Assembly (NCBI RefSeq): GCF_963920925.1 | Contig: NZ_CAWUDI010000002.1 | Coordinates: 62,001-126,000 of the forward strand | DNA from: Rivularia sp963920925 | Lineage (GTDB): Bacteria > Cyanobacteriota > Cyanobacteriia > Cyanobacteriales > Nostocaceae | Direction: 5' to 3' | Length of the DNA stretch: 64,000 nt | Shown here: one piece after another, positions 16,324 through 23,737 of the stretch | Layout: every line of letters begins with the position of its first letter | Position numbering within the stretch: position 1 is the stretch's first letter | Made by a program: the position numbers and the translations under genes | The notes under the pieces: generated by a model | Databases searched by the model: none | What the model saw: only the letters and a program-made list of their open reading frames with translations | Told to the model about the DNA's origin: nothing

Positions 16324-16366
16324 CCCCTCACCGATTTCTTGGATGACCAATTAAATCGGTGAGGGG
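16324..16366. terminator. 14-bp inverted repeat between convergent genes
   Basis: CCCCTCACCGATTT (16324-16337) and AAATCGGTGAGGGG (16353-16366) are perfectly complementary with a 15-nt loop. It lies between grxD (plus) and the small gene at 16499-16750 (minus), so it may end both transcripts. There is no strong T-tract. A second CCCTTCCCCTCTCC/GGAGAAGGG hairpin lies just before it (about 16258-16290). Confidence 0.6.
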
Positions 16367-16498
16367 TAATTAAGTTGAATTGTTACAAAACATCTATAAC
16401 AAAGTAAATTGCACCACTGGTACAGTTGATATTTTCAGAAAATATGCTAGAATTATCACCGTTAAGCAACATTCACTATTAATTAACAGGGAAAATGT

Positions 16499-16750
16499 TT
16501 ATTGATAGTAATCTGGCTCTGCCTCTGGTTGAGTAACTGCAAAATTAGATACATCGAATAGAAAACGACTAGCTTCTTCTTCTAAGCGATGAATTAAATA
16601 AGGTTCTATGCCGTTGCTTTGTCTTAGCGCGGCTAAGTAACCGTCTAAATAAATTCGCATATCATCTGTACGATAACCCCGATTCCACATCTCGACGAAG
16701 GCATCAGTTAACGTTTGATAGTAGCGGATGGTTCGTGTGTCTTGGAGCAT
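16499..16750 (-). CDS. Small conserved cyanobacterial protein (possibly DUF6761)
   Basis: An 83-residue protein beginning MLQDTRTIRYYQTLTDAFVE, with the conserved WNRGYRTDDMRIYLDGYLAALR and an acidic tail ending PEAEPDYYQ. I chose the ATG at 16750; a longer frame exists only from a TTG at 16804. This is a widespread cyanobacterial family without known function, which I associate tentatively with DUF6761. All-helical and cytosolic by appearance. It is convergent with grxD. Confidence 0.75.
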   Translation of the reverse strand: MLQDTRTIRYYQTLTDAFVEMWNRGYRTDDMRIYLDGYLAALRQSNGIEPYLIHRLEEEASRFLFDVSNFAVTQPEAEPDYYQ

Positions 16751-16804
16751 AAGATAAGAGAAAAACGTCGCTATGGGTTGGAATGAGAATTGTAAATGAT
16801 TCAA

Positions 16805-17321
16805 GCCTAGATGTGAAGTCTAACTTTTAATTAGGCATGAATTACAACTAAATAAAATTTGCGTGAATAAAATTAGCTATTGTCACGACTTCTACACATA
16901 TCGTATTCTTTAAAAGGCGAAATGTGATGAGTAAATAAGCGATTGTTATATTTTTCCTACATGATTAATTCATTATACAAATGAATGCTTTACGTTCTTA
17001 AAAAGGAAATATCTACCCCCCAGTTCATCCGAAAACGCTTTCATAGCTTATTACAGAACTAGGCTTTGCCCCTCGCAATTTGAATGCAAGTAATACAATA
17101 AAGAGAACAAAACTACTAACAAATATCTTATCCTTAGTATACCAAAAATTGAAAAATGTTACCAACCAAGCAAGCAAATTAGGCAACTGCTTAAAGGTAG
17201 CTTTCAACTAAAAAAAGCAATAAATGTCAAGCAAATGCCAATTGAAGTAACAACGGTTACAAAACAGATGCTACAGGCTTTGTTACCTTGAAAGTCATAC
17301 TCGAATGAGGGGTTTGCCACC
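16805..17321. other. Intergenic region before the response regulator gene
   Basis: About 500 bp, AT-rich. Weak frames on the minus strand (17025-17207) show no recognisable protein. The region is expected to carry divergent promoters. No operator was identified. Confidence 0.5.
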
Positions 17322-18110
17322 GTGGGTTCGGTTTGTATAGAAATTATTGAGGGGAATCCCCATTTAAGATCGCTTTTAGGTTGGCACTTACAACAATTGG
17401 ACTACAGAGTATTTCAGGCTGCTAGCATTTATCAAGCTAAAGAAGCCTTTCTGACTCATCAACCAACACTAGTTGTTCTTGATGCCGATCTGCCCGATGG
17501 TGATGGAGTCGAATTTTGTCGTTGGTTAAATCGCCAGCAACAGCCTTTGATTCTAATGCTCTCTGCGCGAAATAACGAAGCTGATATTGTGACGGGTTTG
17601 AAAGCAGGTGCTGATGATTACTTGAGCAAACCTTTTGGGATGCAAGAGTTTTTAGCCAGAGTAGAAGCACTTGTTCGTCGCAAGCGTACTCCTGTAGCAC
17701 CTGCTTATTTAGATTACGGTGCTTTGCAAATTGACTTAATCCAGCGCCGCGTTCGTTTTAAAGGTGAGTTTATTGACTTAACACCACAGGAATTTAGTTT
17801 ACTTTATGTATTGGCTCAAGCCGCTGGAATACCTCTGTCTCGCTCGGAATTACTACGTCGAGCTTGGCCAGATGCAATAGACAATCCGCGCACGATTGAT
17901 ACGCACGTATTATCATTGCGGAAAAAAGTAGAATTAGATCCACGCCAACCAAGTTTAATTCAAACGATTCGCAACGTAGGATACCGATTTAATGTCGAAA
18001 TTCTAAATACAAATGTTTCTCAAAATATTTCGCAACCAGCTGCAAAGATAGCTAATCATCAACCAAAACAATTTGCTAGCCAGCATTCTACCATTGCTTC
18101 GGGGAGATGA
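17322..18110 (+). CDS. OmpR/PhoB-family response regulator
   Basis: A 262-residue two-domain regulator. The receiver domain (1-120) has the phosphoacceptor D54 in VVLDADLPDGDG, the conserved Ser of LMLSARN and the Lys of LSKPFG; the usual acidic pair near the N-terminus is reduced to IIEGN. A winged-helix DNA-binding domain (about 128-232) contains FIDLTPQEFSLLYVLAQ and RTIDTHVLSLRKKVE plus IRNVGYRF. A 30-residue disordered tail follows. The start is GTG, preceded by GAGGGG about 10 nt upstream. No histidine kinase is adjacent, so its signal is unknown. Confidence 0.92.
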   Translation: MGSVCIEIIEGNPHLRSLLGWHLQQLDYRVFQAASIYQAKEAFLTHQPTLVVLDADLPDGDGVEFCRWLNRQQQPLILMLSARNNEADIVTGLKAGADDYLSKPFGMQEFLARVEALVRRKRTPVAPAYLDYGALQIDLIQRRVRFKGEFIDLTPQEFSLLYVLAQAAGIPLSRSELLRRAWPDAIDNPRTIDTHVLSLRKKVELDPRQPSLIQTIRNVGYRFNVEILNTNVSQNISQPAAKIANHQPKQFASQHSTIASGR

Positions 18111-18295
18111 GGGGATGAGGGTGATGGGATGATGGGGTGATGGGGTGATGGAGTGATGGGGGGACAAGGGGACAAGGGGACAAGGAGAAGAATTACTAAT
18201 TTACTACTTATTACTTGTTACTTGTTATTTTCTACTTCCAACTCCTTACTCTTAACTCTTAACTCTTAACTATTCTCAGTTCCCAATTCTGATTT
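18111..18295. repeat. Tandem repeats (GATGGGGT, GGGGACAA, AACTCTT)
   Basis: The spacer between the convergent response regulator and ABC ATPase genes is built from ATGGGGTG units, GGGGACAA units (period 8), TTACTTGTTA units and AACTCTT units. It contains no gene. Confidence 0.8.
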
Positions 18296-19072
18296 TTAAA
18301 ATTCAAAATCATCGTCGGCTTCTGCTTGTTTCAAGGTTTCTTGCAAATTATTCCAGTTTATTTGAGAAGCTGTTTGGTTTGCGATCAAACGCCCTTGCTG
18401 CAAGTGTAAAAGCCGGGTGCAAAACATTTGGGCTATATTTAGCTGATGATTCACCATCAAAATTGTTGTCTGATGATTTTCGTATAGCTGATTTAAAATT
18501 TTTATGATGCGCTCGGCGGTGCCTAAATCTAGGTTAGAGGTTGGTTCGTCTAACAATAAAATTTTTGGCTGGATAACTAAGCCTCTGGCAAGGTTTACTA
18601 ACTGTCGCTGTCCGTTGGAAAGCTGTGTTTCTGTTCTTCCTAACCAGTCGTCTGGAATATGTAGCTGTTCCATCCAATAGTTTAAGCGTTGCTGAATTTG
18701 AGACTTGGGTAGATTTCGCAATACAAGCGGATAAGCTAAAGCCTCTCTGACGCTCATTCCTAACAACTTTGGTTCTTGTGATACTAGTATTACAGATTGA
18801 CGTAATGATTGAGCGGCAATTTGCTGATATTCTCGATTGTCAAAATAAATTTTACCATTTGAAGGTTCGTACAAACGATTTAAAAGCCTTAATAAATAAG
18901 ACTTTCCCGCACCAGTGGGGCCTATAATTGCAATGCGATCGCCTTCGTAAACCTCGAATGAAATATCCTGCAATATCGGATATTCGGGTAATTTGTGTTT
19001 GGCTTGAGCAGTCAGTTTTTCCGTGTAGCTGACTTGTTCTAATTTGAGTTTGATTTTAGGCTTCGTCTGCAA
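18296..19072 (-). CDS. ABC transporter ATP-binding protein, stand-alone
   Basis: A 258-residue ABC ATPase with Walker A GPTGAGKS, Q-loop LVSQEPKLLG, signature LSNGQRQLVNLARGL, Walker B ILLLDEPTSNLD and an H-loop in MVNHQLN. No permease or binding-protein gene is adjacent, so its partner is elsewhere. The sequence resembles the phosphate- and export-type small ATPases rather than the MalK class (no C-terminal TOBE domain). The substrate cannot be predicted. Confidence 0.9.
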   Translation of the reverse strand: MQTKPKIKLKLEQVSYTEKLTAQAKHKLPEYPILQDISFEVYEGDRIAIIGPTGAGKSYLLRLLNRLYEPSNGKIYFDNREYQQIAAQSLRQSVILVSQEPKLLGMSVREALAYPLVLRNLPKSQIQQRLNYWMEQLHIPDDWLGRTETQLSNGQRQLVNLARGLVIQPKILLLDEPTSNLDLGTAERIIKILNQLYENHQTTILMVNHQLNIAQMFCTRLLHLQQGRLIANQTASQINWNNLQETLKQAEADDDFEF

Positions 19073-19178
19073 ATTTAAAACCTGTTAATTGCTGTTAGTT
19101 AAGTTTTGTCGGCTTAATAGTCGAGTTAATATCTAAAATACTATTTTGGACTTAAAAATATAACTCGTCATTTTAATT

Positions 19179-19961
19179 GTGAACGATTCAACTATATCTT
19201 GTTTGCCGACAATGATGGACATCTGGGAACAAACCCTTAATTGGCAGCCATCTCCTCAACAGCAACAACAGTTTCAGCGTCTTTATGAGTTGATTGTTGA
19301 AGCAAACCGTCAGCTAAATTTAACTCGCATTATCAACCCTGAAGATTTTTGGGAAAAACATTTGTGGGATTCTTTACGGGGAATTAAGTTTTTGATTGCA
19401 GCAGAGGGGAGGGGGAGAGAGAGGGTAGAGGGGGTAGAGGGGGTAGAGAGAAAAAAAACTAAGATTATTGATTTAGGTACTGGTGCTGGTTTTCCTGGTA
19501 TTCCGGCAGCTATAATAGTTAATAATTGTACGATTAATCTAGTTGATTCTACTAGGAAAAAAATTAATTTTATAGATAGCATTTTACCCGAACTTAACCT
19601 AAATAACGTTAAAGCTACTACTTGTAGAGCAGAAGAAATTGGTCGAGACAGTAAGCATAGAGAGAATTACGATATAGCCTTAATTCGTGCCGTAGCTTCA
19701 GCTTCAGCTTGCGCGGAGTATGCGTTACCATTGTTAAAACCAGGGGGATTAGCTGTAGTTTACCGGGGTAGCTGGACGGAAGAAGAAAATATTAGCATGG
19801 AAAACGCCGTTCAACAGTTGGGTGGCAAAATAGAATCAATCGAACAATTTAATACACCTTTGAGTAAAGGCGATCGCCATTGTTTGTATTTGCGAAAAGT
19901 AGCAACTACACCCGCCAAGTTTCCCCGTGCAGTTGGCGTACCCTCTCGGAATCCGCTTTAA
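19179..19961 (+). CDS. rsmG: 16S rRNA (guanine(527)-N7)-methyltransferase RsmG
   Basis: RsmG (GidB) methylates G527 of 16S rRNA using SAM. Family motifs are VEANRQLNLTRI, FWEKHLWDSL, the SAM-binding IIDLGTGAGFPGIPAAI and IRAVASASACAEYALPLLKPGG. The GTG start is chosen because it gives the usual N-terminus; ATG codons at residues 12-13 are alternatives. Between the helical N-terminus and the SAM domain (about residues 76-92) lies a 16-18 residue insert, GRGRERVEGVEGVERKKT, encoded by G/A-rich tandem repeats of TAGAGGGGG. Homologues have only a few residues there. The frame is kept, so the enzyme is probably functional with a charged loop. Confidence 0.94.
   Translation: MNDSTISCLPTMMDIWEQTLNWQPSPQQQQQFQRLYELIVEANRQLNLTRIINPEDFWEKHLWDSLRGIKFLIAAEGRGRERVEGVEGVERKKTKIIDLGTGAGFPGIPAAIIVNNCTINLVDSTRKKINFIDSILPELNLNNVKATTCRAEEIGRDSKHRENYDIALIRAVASASACAEYALPLLKPGGLAVVYRGSWTEEENISMENAVQQLGGKIESIEQFNTPLSKGDRHCLYLRKVATTPAKFPRAVGVPSRNPL
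19404..19451 (+). repeat. G/A-rich tandem repeat inside rsmG
   Basis: About 48 nt of GAGGGGAGGGGGAGAGAGAG followed by two and a half copies of the 9-nt unit TAGAGGGGG. The unit encodes V-E-G. The same kind of low-complexity DNA fills intergenic spacers in the window, so this looks like spread or growth of a spacer repeat in a reading frame. Confidence 0.9.
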
Positions 19962-20190
19962 GAGTTAGGAGTTAAGAGTTAGGAGTTGAGAATTAGGAAT
20001 TAAATCTACCCCCTCTACCCCTTCTCCCCCCTCTTCCCCCTCTCTCCATGCCCAAATGATAATTGATAATTGTTAATTAATTGTCGCGTATATTAATTTA
20101 CGAGTTTTTCCCAGAATATTCTTGAGATAATTAAAGAAAAAGATTATAAACGTTTTACAAATTAAGCATAGTAAGGAAGGTAAAACAGCC
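19962..20190. repeat. Tandem repeats followed by promoter region
   Basis: AGAGTTAGGAGTTA units and CCCCCTCTACCCC units occupy 19962-20050. The remaining 140 bp before the next gene are AT-rich and unique. Confidence 0.7.
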
Positions 20191-20730
20191 ATGAGTGAAG
20201 CAGCAGATGTTAAAACAACAGATATAAATAATAAAAGTTCGGGGTTTTCTAAATTTAAGAAAATTCTAATTGGTATCGTAGTTGCCACAATTGCGGGTGC
20301 GGCTTTATACGGCGCTGGTTGGTGGCAAGGGCGCTCTCAATTTTCTTCTGATGATGAGCCAATTAAGCAAGAGTTACAGCAAACTAAGGAATTGTTGAAT
20401 ACAGCAACAAACCGCGCTTATTTAATGGAAGCTCGCGGCGATTTGTATGATGTTACAGTCAACTTAGATGAGCGTAACTTTGGTATGGCAAATACTCGCT
20501 TACAAGAAGCAGCAGCAGCTTTAGGAAAAGTTGAGGATACAGATAGTAATTTGAATATCAGTAAAATACAAGAGTTGCAAAAGGTTGTCGCGAAAAAGAA
20601 TATTAATGTTGCGGTTAATTTAGAACAACAGCGCAATACTGTTTTAAGCTACATTAATGTTTTGAATAAATTGATTCCTGCTGAAGGAAATTTGGAGATT
20701 CCCGCAGCGGAAGAAGCACCTCAACAGTAA
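20191..20730 (+). CDS. Single-pass membrane protein with coiled-coil domain, unknown function
   Basis: A 179-residue protein. A cytosolic N-terminal tail (1-28) is followed by one transmembrane helix (ILIGIVVATIAGAALYGAGWW) and a helical outer part with KQELQQTKELLNTATNRAYLMEAR and NIAVNLEQ-like heptads. It ends in an acidic, glutamine-rich tail. I do not recognise a named family. An AAGGAAGG Shine-Dalgarno lies about 11 nt before the ATG, and a strong hairpin follows the stop, so it is probably a monocistronic gene. Confidence 0.75.
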   Translation: MSEAADVKTTDINNKSSGFSKFKKILIGIVVATIAGAALYGAGWWQGRSQFSSDDEPIKQELQQTKELLNTATNRAYLMEARGDLYDVTVNLDERNFGMANTRLQEAAAALGKVEDTDSNLNISKIQELQKVVAKKNINVAVNLEQQRNTVLSYINVLNKLIPAEGNLEIPAAEEAPQQ

Positions 20731-20765
20731 ACTTTTAAATTGAGTTAACTGAAAATAGATGAATG

Positions 20766-20803
20766 AAAACTGTAGTTATTTGTAAGTGACTACAGTTTTT
20801 TGT
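20766..20803 (+). terminator. Rho-independent terminator
   Basis: AAAACTGTAGT (20766-20776) and ACTACAGTTTT (20789-20799) form a perfect 11-bp stem with a 12-nt loop, followed by TTGTTGG. It lies 36 nt after the preceding stop codon. Confidence 0.8.
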
Positions 20804-20861
20804 TGGCTAGTTAAACAAGCTTTGCTTAATTGAGTGATACTATATATGGTACTATTTCTCG

Positions 20862-21112
20862 ATGAGTAAGTTAGAAAACCTCCGGAAGTTAGATTTGAAG
20901 ATGTACGCTACATTTTAGAAGCTTTTGGATTTGAAGAAAAACGCTCTAAAGGCAGTCATCATAGCTTTTGTAACTTTCAAGGTAGAACGATTACTGTTCC
21001 CAAAAAAGGTGGACAAAAAGTTAAAGGGGTGTATGTAGAACAAATTATTGAACTATTAAATTTAGAAGAGTGGGATTATGACAACGTTGAAACCCAAGAA
21101 GAAACAGATTGA
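20862..21112 (+). pseudogene. hicA: hicA-like toxin gene with a 5' deletion/frameshift
   Basis: The ATG at 20862 begins MSKLEN, but the frame then stops at TAG after 18 codons. From 20878 another frame reads PPEVRFEDVRYILEAFGFEE, then KRSKGSHHSF and TITVPKKGGQKVKGVYVEQI to TGA at 21110-21112, which is a HicA (YcfA) mRNA-interferase domain including the catalytic His in GSHHSF. In intact homologues a linker of roughly ten residues joins MSKLE to PPEVRF, so a small out-of-frame deletion is the likely lesion. It overlaps the start of a truncated antitoxin frame. Confidence 0.8.
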
Positions 21113-21191
21113 AAACCAATCATTAGAAGGTTGGGTGGAAACGCACAAGAGATATTTGCATCCATATGAAAAATCTAGATTTGCGTTGTAA
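21078..21191 (+). pseudogene. Truncated HicB-like antitoxin gene
   Basis: ATG at 21078 opens MTTLKPKKKQIENQSLEGWVE, overlapping the hicA 3' end as hicB genes usually do, but the frame ends after 37 residues at TAA (21189-21191). The junction sequence runs into GTAACCCAACAT, which is the end of a hairpin repeat also found at 62099-62163, suggesting that repeat-associated rearrangement removed the rest. Both halves of this toxin-antitoxin pair are therefore non-functional. Confidence 0.65.
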
Positions 21192-21277
21192 CCCAACATT
21201 TTATAACTTGTTTGAAGCGTCTCTTATTCGTTGAATTTATATATTTTTGTGATTTACTCATCAACTATCAGATAGGA

Positions 21278-21306
21278 GCGATGTCTACGACGGGCTACGC
21301 CTACGG
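21278..21306 (+). repeat. Small dispersed repeat (SDR type B), copy 1
   Basis: GCGATGTCTACGACGGGCTA followed by CGCCTACG. A direct copy is at 22302-22330; together they flank the chitinase gene. Confidence 0.85.
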
Positions 21307-21390
21307 ATTACTTTTAAGACAGTCGCTACTTTATTTCCTTAACCGACCAGTATTGTATCTCAACCGACCAGATTAAAAGCGAAGCGTGTT

Positions 21391-22230
21391 CTAGCACGAA
21401 AGATTTTCGCCTGGAGTTACACCCAACCTCTGGGCAAACTGCTTGTAGAGTTTTATTCTACTCTGAGCCTGTGGAGTCACCTGCCCCTTACCACATTCGA
21501 TGCCTCCATTGATGATGTTAATGGTCATACCGAAGCCAGACGTACTTATGGCATTGTGGCACGATGGCTTGGGTGATTGGGGAGTCATCCAAAACCAGAG
21601 GGCGGTCATGAAGGAAATGGAGCTATCCTTTGCAACCAGATCGGGGTTGTTGAGCAGATCAATGCCGAGGGCTGCCCCGCACGCACCATAGTTGTAGTTC
21701 CACGACAACTGGATCGGTCCGCGACCGTGATATGTTTTCCCCTGAACACACGGATAGGTATTATTGGCTGGATCGCAGTAATGAGTCCAATTTGCTGTGT
21801 TCAGTTCTTCGATGTATTTTAGATCCCCAGTCTCATGGGCAATATTTGCCAGGAACGCAGTAGCCTCACGTTTATGTTGTTCGTCCGATCCTTCATTGCA
21901 GAAGCTTGGGTATTTCTGCGTTGCTGACACTAGACCGTCGTAGGAGTAAAAACTGTTACGGTTTGGGAACATAGCTTCAAAGATTTGGCGCGATACAATA
22001 CCCGCAAACCCATCGCCAGGAGGAGAAGGGGGATTTGGAGGAGGAGTATCAACTGCTAGAATTTGAAGTTGTTGACCAATTTGTAAACTTTGAGGCTGAA
22101 TATTACCGTTAGCAGCAGAGATTTTTTGCCACTGATTGCCATCACCATAGTATGCTTGAGCTATATCAAATAATGTGTCTCCAGCTTCTACGGTATGGGT
22201 TGTTGGAGGGTTTCCCTGTTTTCTAGCCAT
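21391..22230 (-). CDS. LysM-GH19 chitinase-like glycoside hydrolase
   Basis: From the ATG at 22230 (a TTG five codons upstream is less likely) the protein has 279 residues. A LysM domain (about 12-59: HTVEAGDTLFDIAQAYYGDG, ...QSLQIGQQLQIL) binds GlcNAc polymers. A short proline-rich linker leads to a class I chitinase (GH19) domain with the catalytic acid E133 in ANIAHETGDLKYIEE and the YHGRGPIQLSWNYNYG and MTINIINGGIECG motifs. It should hydrolyse chitin or peptidoglycan-like polymers. No signal peptide is visible, so export would need another route. GH19 enzymes are patchy in cyanobacteria, and the direct small repeats on both sides suggest acquisition as a cassette. Confidence 0.88.
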   Translation of the reverse strand: MARKQGNPPTTHTVEAGDTLFDIAQAYYGDGNQWQKISAANGNIQPQSLQIGQQLQILAVDTPPPNPPSPPGDGFAGIVSRQIFEAMFPNRNSFYSYDGLVSATQKYPSFCNEGSDEQHKREATAFLANIAHETGDLKYIEELNTANWTHYCDPANNTYPCVQGKTYHGRGPIQLSWNYNYGACGAALGIDLLNNPDLVAKDSSISFMTALWFWMTPQSPKPSCHNAISTSGFGMTINIINGGIECGKGQVTPQAQSRIKLYKQFAQRLGVTPGENLSC

Positions 22231-22301
22231 AATTTTTTCTTTCAATAGCTTGAATTAATCAATTGAGTTGTTGTCATCGGTTAACGCAACCTAAAAGATC
22301 G

Positions 22302-22330
22302 GCGATGTCTACGACGGGTTTCGCCTACGC
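22302..22330 (+). repeat. Small dispersed repeat (SDR type B), copy 2
   Basis: GCGATGTCTACGACGGGTTT followed by CGCCTACGC; differs from copy 1 at two or three positions and has the same orientation. Confidence 0.85.
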
Positions 22331-22440
22331 ACTTACAGTAAATCTGCCGTTAGACAATCTCCGATTAGGAGACGTTAACCCTTACAATGCTTGAGTCGAA
22401 ATCTAAATTCAGTCGATGTCTATTAAGAAGACAGATGCCG

Positions 22441-23148
22441 TTAAAAAACTGATTGACCAGTAAAATTTCCTGAAGGACTGTAGCGGCAAACGAGTCTAGC
22501 GTTGCCATCACCACCGTCAACAACAGCACACCCTACTTGCGTAGTATTTCTCCAAACCATTTGAGTATAGTGACCGACATCAGCCCAATTGCCAGTATTA
22601 CTCACATTTGGGAAGGTTCCATTGACAAAATGCTGCTTTTCATTCCCCCAACTCCCAACCATTTGTGTAAAGCTAAACCTGCGTGATGTTCCCATCCAAA
22701 GGTTTTCTCCTTGCTCTCTCCTCTGTCTACTATGCTCGAATTTTCTGTTGGAACTGAGGTAATTTGCCCACTCTTGAGCATCACTCGCCAAAGTATTAGA
22801 CCAAGTGAGAGGTGAAACACCGACTTGCGATCGGTACGAGTTGTGGGCATTCAGTATCTCTTGTGCCATACCACCGCCTGACGAACCAGATGGAGTACCT
22901 TGTTCGACTTGTTTGAAGGATGAGATTATATCATTCCATTCATTGCCGACAAAAGCATATTCACCTGGTGTCAGCCGAAAACTTCTTCCTTGGAAGTTTG
23001 CATCCTCAAAAAATTCCCAAGTGCCAAAGAGAACTTTAATCGAGGATATTTTGTCATTCCAAAAATCTCCAACAAAAGAAGAGTCCTGATTAAACGGACC
23101 TGATGAGCCTCCAGAGAAATTGGCATCTACAAAAATTTCGATAGACAT
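22441..23148 (-). CDS. Betagamma-crystallin/CAP (SCP) domain fusion protein
   Basis: The start at 23148 is supported by GGAG 8 nt upstream; a longer frame starts only at TTG. Residues 1-80 form two betagamma-crystallin Greek-key motifs (IEIFVDANFSGGSSGPF... and WEFFEDANFQGRSFRLTPGEY), each with the WNDxISS calcium-site signature. After a Gly/Ser linker, residues ~92-230 are a CAP domain (cysteine-rich secretory/antigen 5/PR-1): ILNAHNSYRSQVGVSPLTWS, WADVGHYTQMVWRNTTQVGCAV and RLVCRYSPSGNFTG. CAP proteins are normally secreted, yet no signal peptide is visible, as in the neighbouring chitinase. Function unknown; extracellular calcium-stabilised activity is plausible. Confidence 0.88.
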   Translation of the reverse strand: MSIEIFVDANFSGGSSGPFNQDSSFVGDFWNDKISSIKVLFGTWEFFEDANFQGRSFRLTPGEYAFVGNEWNDIISSFKQVEQGTPSGSSGGGMAQEILNAHNSYRSQVGVSPLTWSNTLASDAQEWANYLSSNRKFEHSRQRREQGENLWMGTSRRFSFTQMVGSWGNEKQHFVNGTFPNVSNTGNWADVGHYTQMVWRNTTQVGCAVVDGGDGNARLVCRYSPSGNFTGQSVF

Positions 23149-23737
23149 AATTAACGCTCCAAAATTTGATGTGAATTTGATATGAAGTAGAAGTTTGGCA
23201 TTTAGGAGCAATACTTGAGTTAGCCCTAAAAGTCGTTTTCTCCTTTCGTTAAATGTTCAATTTTCCAAGTAAGCTCTGGCTCACTTGTTACTCATTATTC
23301 AGATTTCCTGCCGCCAATACCACCAAAGTTTACAACTTTAAGAAAAAAGTTAAGGATTTACACTAGCAAATACCCTAAGCCATTCCTCATATTGGTTTCA
23401 GTTACCGAAAATTTAAGTACCTCGCAACCATTAGTTAACGTCGTTCTTAACTTTGAAAAAAACCCCAAGTTAATAAATATACTTCCCTTTACTTTTCCCA
23501 GAGAAAACTTCAATTCAAAGCTTATATATTTATTTCTTTAGAAGTATTGATAATATAGAGCTTTACTGTAAGTGCCAAGTATAAGCGTATTCAAAATAAA
23601 CTTTTTGAACTTTATTTGTAAGATTTGTAGCTATGCTGCGTAAATTTGCAAAGTGCATAAGTCACAACAGTATTCATCCATATATATTAGTAGGCAGATT
23701 ACTAAACACATTTTTATACTTTTATTTGTAGGTAAAA
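23149..23737. other. Intergenic region between divergent accessory genes
   Basis: About 590 bp with no convincing gene. It is AT-rich and contains promoters for the crystallin/CAP gene (minus) and the AAA ATPase gene (plus). No tandem repeats are present, unlike most spacers here. Confidence 0.5.

Noticed and set aside
17025..17207. 60-codon minus-strand frame in the spacer before the response regulator
   Set aside because: Hydrophobic low-complexity translation with no upstream signal or family resemblance.
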